A DNA stretch of 64,000 nt from Clostridia bacterium (GTDB lineage: Bacteria > Bacillota > Clostridia > Christensenellales > Aristaeellaceae). Made by a program: the position numbers and the translations under genes. Below, piece after piece: positions 61,145 through 64,000 of the stretch. The stretch is taken from assembly GCA_017501255.1 (NCBI GenBank), contig JAFVXE010000017.1, forward strand, positions 34,318 to 98,317, given 5' to 3'. A model generated the notes under the pieces. The model was not told the DNA's origin and did no database searches. It was given only the letters and a program-made list of their open reading frames with translations. How positions within the stretch are numbered: position 1 is the stretch's first letter; every line of letters starts with the position of its first letter.

Positions 61145-61519
61145 TCATTCGTATACCAACTCCCTGATCACAAATTCGTCCACATGGGCGTGGATGTTGT
61201 AGACGGTGTGGAACCAGCGCATGCAGTCTTTGGCTTTCAGTTCTTCCGAGGTATCGAAGTATTGTTTCATGCGTTCAAAGAGAACATCATAGCGCTCTTT
61301 GCAGCTGTCTTCCACCTGATTCAGGTGGGCGTTCAGCTTGCCGTGGACGATCAGATCATTCAACAGCTCTACCTTGTGTTCTCGGAGGAATTGCAACCGC
61401 AGCTGACCATATTTGCTGTATCGGGGTTCTTCTTCCTGGGGAAGCTTCAGAATGGGGTAGAATAGGCCGTCTTCATGTTCTTCGTATTGGATGCCCCGTT
61501 CATCAAAAAAGGTTTTCAT
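61145..61519 (-). CDS. tnpV: TnpV transposon protein
   Basis: A 124-residue protein with the TnpV pattern: Y-S-K-Y-G-Q-L-R-L-Q-F-L-R-E-H, L-I-V-H-G-K-L-N-A-H-L-N-Q-V-E, and a C-terminal F-V-I-R-E-L-V-Y-E. TnpV is an accessory protein of mobilisable transposons in gut bacteria. Here it stands alone with no recombinase, so it is probably a domesticated or left-over copy. ATG 61519 has AAAGGAG upstream. Confidence 0.85.
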   Translation of the reverse strand: MKTFFDERGIQYEEHEDGLFYPILKLPQEEEPRYSKYGQLRLQFLREHKVELLNDLIVHGKLNAHLNQVEDSCKERYDVLFERMKQYFDTSEELKAKDCMRWFHTVYNIHAHVDEFVIRELVYE

Positions 61520-61679
61520 TGGTAAATCTCCTTTCACATATGCGGTAAATTTGACAGATTTTAGGTCGCCAAAGTTACGAAAACCTTCCAAAAATCACCT
61601 CCTGGGGACTATCTTCCCACCATTGAAACAAACCCAGGTGACACAACAAAAAATGTGTGTTATGATGGTTTCGGAGCCA

Positions 61680-62012
61680 TCAAACGTCGATCCCCGCTGT
61701 CACCCGGTACTCGATGGTCGCCTCGTGCCGCTTTCGCCGCTTAGGCCTCAAAAATCGGATGGGCGGCAGCTCGAAGAATGCACATAAACGTTCTGCTGGT
61801 TGCATCAGGTTGACCATGTAGCCACCAATATAGCCGGCCTGGCGGCTGGGCATATCACCATTATAGCCCTGCTTCAGGTTGATACCCAGCTCGTTGGCGA
61901 TTTCATATTTCATGTTGTTGAGGGCCTGCTTGGCTTCGGGCACAACCACGTTGCTGCTGGAAGAGTTGGAAGAATTGTTGTTGGTGCTGCCATTCTGCTG
62001 ATTCTGATACAT
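61680..62012 (-). CDS. Alpha/beta-type small acid-soluble spore protein with altered C-terminus
   Basis: A 110-residue protein. An Asn/Ser-rich head (residues 1-21) precedes a normal SASP core: P-E-A-K-Q-A-L-N-N-M-K-Y-E-I-A-N-E-L-G-I and Y-I-G-G-Y-M-V. SASPs coat spore DNA and protect it from UV. After G-G-Y-M-V the usual K-R/K-M/L-I-E/R-Q-A-E tail is replaced by N-L-M-Q-P-A-E-R-L and about 35 basic residues, making it longer than the usual 60-85. A frameshift or fusion at the 3' end is possible. Confidence 0.88.
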   Translation of the reverse strand: MYQNQQNGSTNNNSSNSSSSNVVVPEAKQALNNMKYEIANELGINLKQGYNGDMPSRQAGYIGGYMVNLMQPAERLCAFFELPPIRFLRPKRRKRHEATIEYRVTAGIDV

Positions 62013-62051
62013 AAGACATTACTCCTTTTTGTTTGATGCTTGTTTGTCGGC

Positions 62052-62276
62052 TCAGTTGCTGGTGCCGTTCTGGCCAGCCATCTGCTGCTCAGCCTGACGG
62101 ATGAGTCGCTTGACCATATAGCCGCCTACATAACCGTTTTCACGGGCGGTCAGGTCGCCATTGTCACCCTGCTTGAGGTTGATCCCCAACTCCCGGGCGA
62201 TTTCGTACTTCATGTTGTTCAGCGCGGCGCGGGCCTCGGGCACAGTTACCTGGTTGGAACCTTGATTGCTGCTCAT
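62052..62276 (-). CDS. Alpha/beta-type small acid-soluble spore protein
   Basis: A 74-residue protein with the full alpha/beta SASP pattern: P-E-A-R-A-A-L-N-N-M-K-Y-E-I-A-R-E-L-G-I-N-L, then N-G-Y-V-G-G-Y-M-V-K-R-L-I-R-Q-A-E. The normal GPR protease site region K-Y-E-I-A-R-E is present. Paralogous to the neighbour at 61680. Its AGGAGG site is at 62284-62289. It is direct evidence of sporulation ability. Confidence 0.95.
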   Translation of the reverse strand: MSSNQGSNQVTVPEARAALNNMKYEIARELGINLKQGDNGDLTARENGYVGGYMVKRLIRQAEQQMAGQNGTSN

Positions 62277-62435
62277 TCTCGTTCACCTCCTTGTGTGGGT
62301 ACATCGCTATTTTGACCTGCTTAGGCGAAAATACGCTGCCAATTCTTATCTACAGCAGATAAGGAGCGCCAACACAGAAGCAAACGGGCTGATGAAAAAG
62401 GGAAGAAAAAGTTTGGAAAATTGCTGCTAAACCCC

Positions 62436-62463
62436 TTGACAATTCCGCTCAATCCGCTATAAT
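62436..62463 (+). promoter_or_regulatory. rplJ-rplL promoter
   Basis: TTGACA (62436-62441), a 16-base spacer, TATAAT (62458-62463), both perfect consensus. Confidence 0.9.
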
Positions 62464-62469
62464 AATGTT

Positions 62470-62610
62470 CGATTCTTTGGAAACCTATGCCGAAGACAGC
62501 GGGTTGCACCTTCGGGTGCGATAATGAGCAACAGCTTCCCCGCCGAGGTGTAAGGCGGGAGTAATCCCCTTGCGACACGTTCGCCCTTGCGCCTGCAAGG
62601 GTTTTCTTTT
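62470..62610 (+). promoter_or_regulatory. L10 leader with attenuator
   Basis: The leader contains the CCGAAGACAGCGGG segment and following hairpins typical of Firmicute L10(L12)4-binding leaders, and ends in CCCTTGC/GCAAGGG (62583-62589/62594-62600) plus TTTTCTTTTT. L10-L12 binding to it is expected to repress its own operon. Confidence 0.85.
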
Positions 62611-62648
62611 TGGAATCGGACAGATTTCGAAGAAGGAGGTGCACCCCC

Positions 62649-63167
62649 ATGAGCAAGAATCTTGAGATCAAGAAGCAAGTTGTGAGCGACATCGTGAAGA
62701 AGTTCCAGGATGCCCAGAGCGTCGTCATCGTTAAGTACAGCGGCCTGACCGTTGAAGATGCTACCGCCCTGCGCGCCCAGTTCCGTGCCAACGGCGTGGA
62801 TTACGTGGTTCTGAAGAACACCCTGGTTCGTCGTGCTCTCAACGAACTGAACATCGAAGGTCTGGATGAGGTTCTCAACGGCCCCTCTGCTTTTGCCTTT
62901 GGCATGAGCGATCCCGTGAGCCCCGCCAAGATCGTCAGCGACTTCATCGCCAAGAAGAAGAACGATTCTCCCATCGAGATCAAGGCTGGTCTGCTCGGCA
63001 CCGAGCTGATGGACGAAGCCCAGATCAAGGCTCTGGCCAACGTGCCCAGCCGCGAAGTGCTGCTGGCCCGCTTGCTTGGCAGCCTGCAGAGCAGCGTTGC
63101 TGGTTTCGTTCGTGTTCTGGACGCTATCGCCAAGAAGGACACCGAAGCCGCCGCTCCCGAAGCTTAA
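62649..63167 (+). CDS. rplJ: 50S ribosomal protein L10
   Basis: A 172-residue protein forming the base of the ribosomal stalk. K-Y-S-G-L-T-V-E-D-A-T-A-L-R, Y-V-V-L-K-N-T-L-V-R-R-A and F-V-R-V-L-D-A-I-A-K-K are diagnostic. GAAGGAGGTG is upstream of ATG 62649; the earlier ATG at 62610 lies in the attenuator. The L1/L11 genes are not in the window, so rplJ-rplL has its own promoter here. Confidence 0.98.
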   Translation: MSKNLEIKKQVVSDIVKKFQDAQSVVIVKYSGLTVEDATALRAQFRANGVDYVVLKNTLVRRALNELNIEGLDEVLNGPSAFAFGMSDPVSPAKIVSDFIAKKKNDSPIEIKAGLLGTELMDEAQIKALANVPSREVLLARLLGSLQSSVAGFVRVLDAIAKKDTEAAAPEA

Positions 63168-63226
63168 TCGTTAGCTTCAACACAAAACCAGTCCTGTATA
63201 ACACAATTTGAATGGAGGATATTATC

Positions 63227-63601
63227 ATGACTCACGCTGAAATCATTGAGATGATTGAGAAGATGACCGTTCTTGAGCTGAACGATCTGGTTAAGGCTCT
63301 GGAAGAGCATTTTGGCGTTTCCGCCGCTGCTGCTGTTGTGGCCGTTCCCGGTGCTGCTGGCGCTGGCGCTGCTGCTGCTGAAGAAGAGAAGACCGAGTTC
63401 GACGCCATCCTGAAGGATGCCGGCGCCGAGAAGATCAAGGTCATCAAGGTCATCCGCGAGCTGACCGGCCTGGGCCTGAAGGAAGCCAAGGACTTCGTGG
63501 AATCCGCCCCCAAGGCTATCAAGGAAGGCGCTTCCAAGGAAGATTGCGAAAAGATCAAGGAAAAGCTGGCCGAAGTCGGCGCTACCGTCGAAATCAAGTA
63601 A
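63227..63601 (+). CDS. rplL: 50S ribosomal protein L7/L12
   Basis: A 124-residue stalk protein: N-terminal dimerisation helices ([14 protein letters not shown]), an Ala/Gly/Pro hinge ([11 protein letters not shown]), and the C-terminal domain with [18 protein letters not shown] that recruits translational GTPases. ATG 63227 follows GGAGGAT. Confidence 0.98.
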   Translation: MTHAEIIEMIEKMTVLELNDLVKALEEHFGVSAAAAVVAVPGAAGAGAAAAEEEKTEFDAILKDAGAEKIKVIKVIRELTGLGLKEAKDFVESAPKAIKEGASKEDCEKIKEKLAEVGATVEIK

Positions 63602-63614
63602 GTTTTTCAAACAA

Positions 63615-63648
63615 GAAACCGTCTGCATTCTGCGGACGGTTTCTTTTG
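63615..63648 (+). terminator. Terminator of rplJ-rplL
   Basis: GAAACCGTC (63615-63623) pairs with GACGGTTTC (63635-63643) with additional pairing in the loop, then TTTTG. Confidence 0.9.
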
Positions 63649-63737
63649 TATTGAATGATTCGCAAAACATTCGATTAGCAAAAAGACGAGCCCACTGGGG
63701 GGAGGGTTCTTAAGGAACAATTTATCCTGCAACGAAC

Positions 63738-63768
63738 AAAGGAGCATCCGACGTTTGGATGCTCCTTT
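63738..63768. terminator. Perfect 12-base hairpin
   Basis: AAAGGAGCATCC (63738-63749) pairs with GGATGCTCCTTT (63757-63768). It could terminate in either direction. The remaining bases to 64000 hold no recognised gene. Confidence 0.7.
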
Positions 63769-64000
63769 GCATATATAGGTGTACAAACGCAATGCACGGA
63801 TACCGTGCGCATAATTGCGCCCTCCTCAAATGGTGGGAGAATGAGTTTTTTCGTCTGCTCGACAAATCCAGCTAATGTTTGTCAAGCCCCTTTTTGCAGA
63901 GACACCATCGAAAAAAGGGTGCAGAAAATAAACCCACCAGATTGCGGGCTAGAAAAAATAGATGTACAATCGAAGCGATCTATCTGTAGAGCTCCATTGC

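Noticed and set aside
1..64000. CRISPR array, tRNA or rRNA genes
   Set aside because: No regularly spaced direct repeats and no cloverleaf or rRNA segment were noticed on either strand, although no dedicated tool was run.

Overview
The window looks like the chromosome of a spore-forming, Gram-positive Clostridia member, most likely a gut Oscillospirales/Ruminococcaceae-type anaerobe. The reasons are two alpha/beta-type small acid-soluble spore proteins, an L10-leader plus rplJ-rplL operon, DUF3842, DUF3793 and TnpV proteins, fucosidase and other glycan-degrading enzymes, and conjugative-transposon remnants of the kind common in gut Firmicutes. The moderately GC-rich core is interrupted by clearly AT-rich imports. 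The species cannot be named from sequence alone.

Layout. 1-9.3 kb is core metabolism: a clipped beta-propeller glycosidase, a GH29 fucosidase, a DMT permease, an ECF S-component with a uridine-kinase-like protein, DUF3842, a GH63-like glycosidase, an ADP-ribosylglycohydrolase and 5-formyl-THF cyclo-ligase. 9.9-24.9 kb is an AT-rich surface-polysaccharide locus: PLP aminotransferase, PglC-type initiating transferase, PLP-decarboxylase fold protein, ATP-grasp ligase, GT4, three GT2, two pyruvyl-transferase-family proteins, an FrhB-like Fe-S protein, a Wzy-like polymerase, a hexapeptide acetyltransferase and a MurJ/Wzx-like flippase. 25.1-30.4 kb is an insertion-sequence nest: an IS21-like element with two extra genes, an IS256 scrap, and a decayed IS3 element. 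30.4-43.5 kb holds a large serine recombinase and a type I restriction-modification locus (hsdM, hsdS, hsdR) that also carries a HEPN-like gene, two separate HipA-like kinase genes, a triple SANT-like-repeat protein and a metallophosphoesterase.

43.5-50.2 kb has a carboxylesterase and GPH-type sugar symporter opposite an AraC regulator, a Doc toxin with a small antitoxin, and a ferredoxin-like protein opposite a Crp/Fnr regulator. 50.2-53.3 kb is a compact AT-rich four-gene minus-strand operon of unknown function (membrane/coiled-coil protein, TPR-like protein, HExxH protein, zinc-ribbon protein). 53.4-56.1 kb is a graveyard of a conjugative element: frameshifted and truncated parB, a DNA adenine methylase fragment, and a sigma-factor stub joined to a 5'-truncated methyltransferase. 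56.1-58.1 kb is an iron-type operon (DUF3793, FeoB-associated/HMA fusion) behind a strong promoter and a perfect palindrome; the same half-sites occur at 49.97 kb. 58.2-60.3 kb is a three-gene operon behind what reads as a yybP-ykoY (Mn2+) riboswitch with a terminator. 60.4-64 kb has a RelE/Phd pair, TnpV, two spore proteins and rplJ-rplL.

The best leads for new biology are the kinase/HEPN-decorated type I RM locus, the four-gene HExxH/TPR operon, the unusual cargo of the Mn2+ riboswitch, and the palindrome regulon. All functional assignments are from reading motifs; no database search was run.
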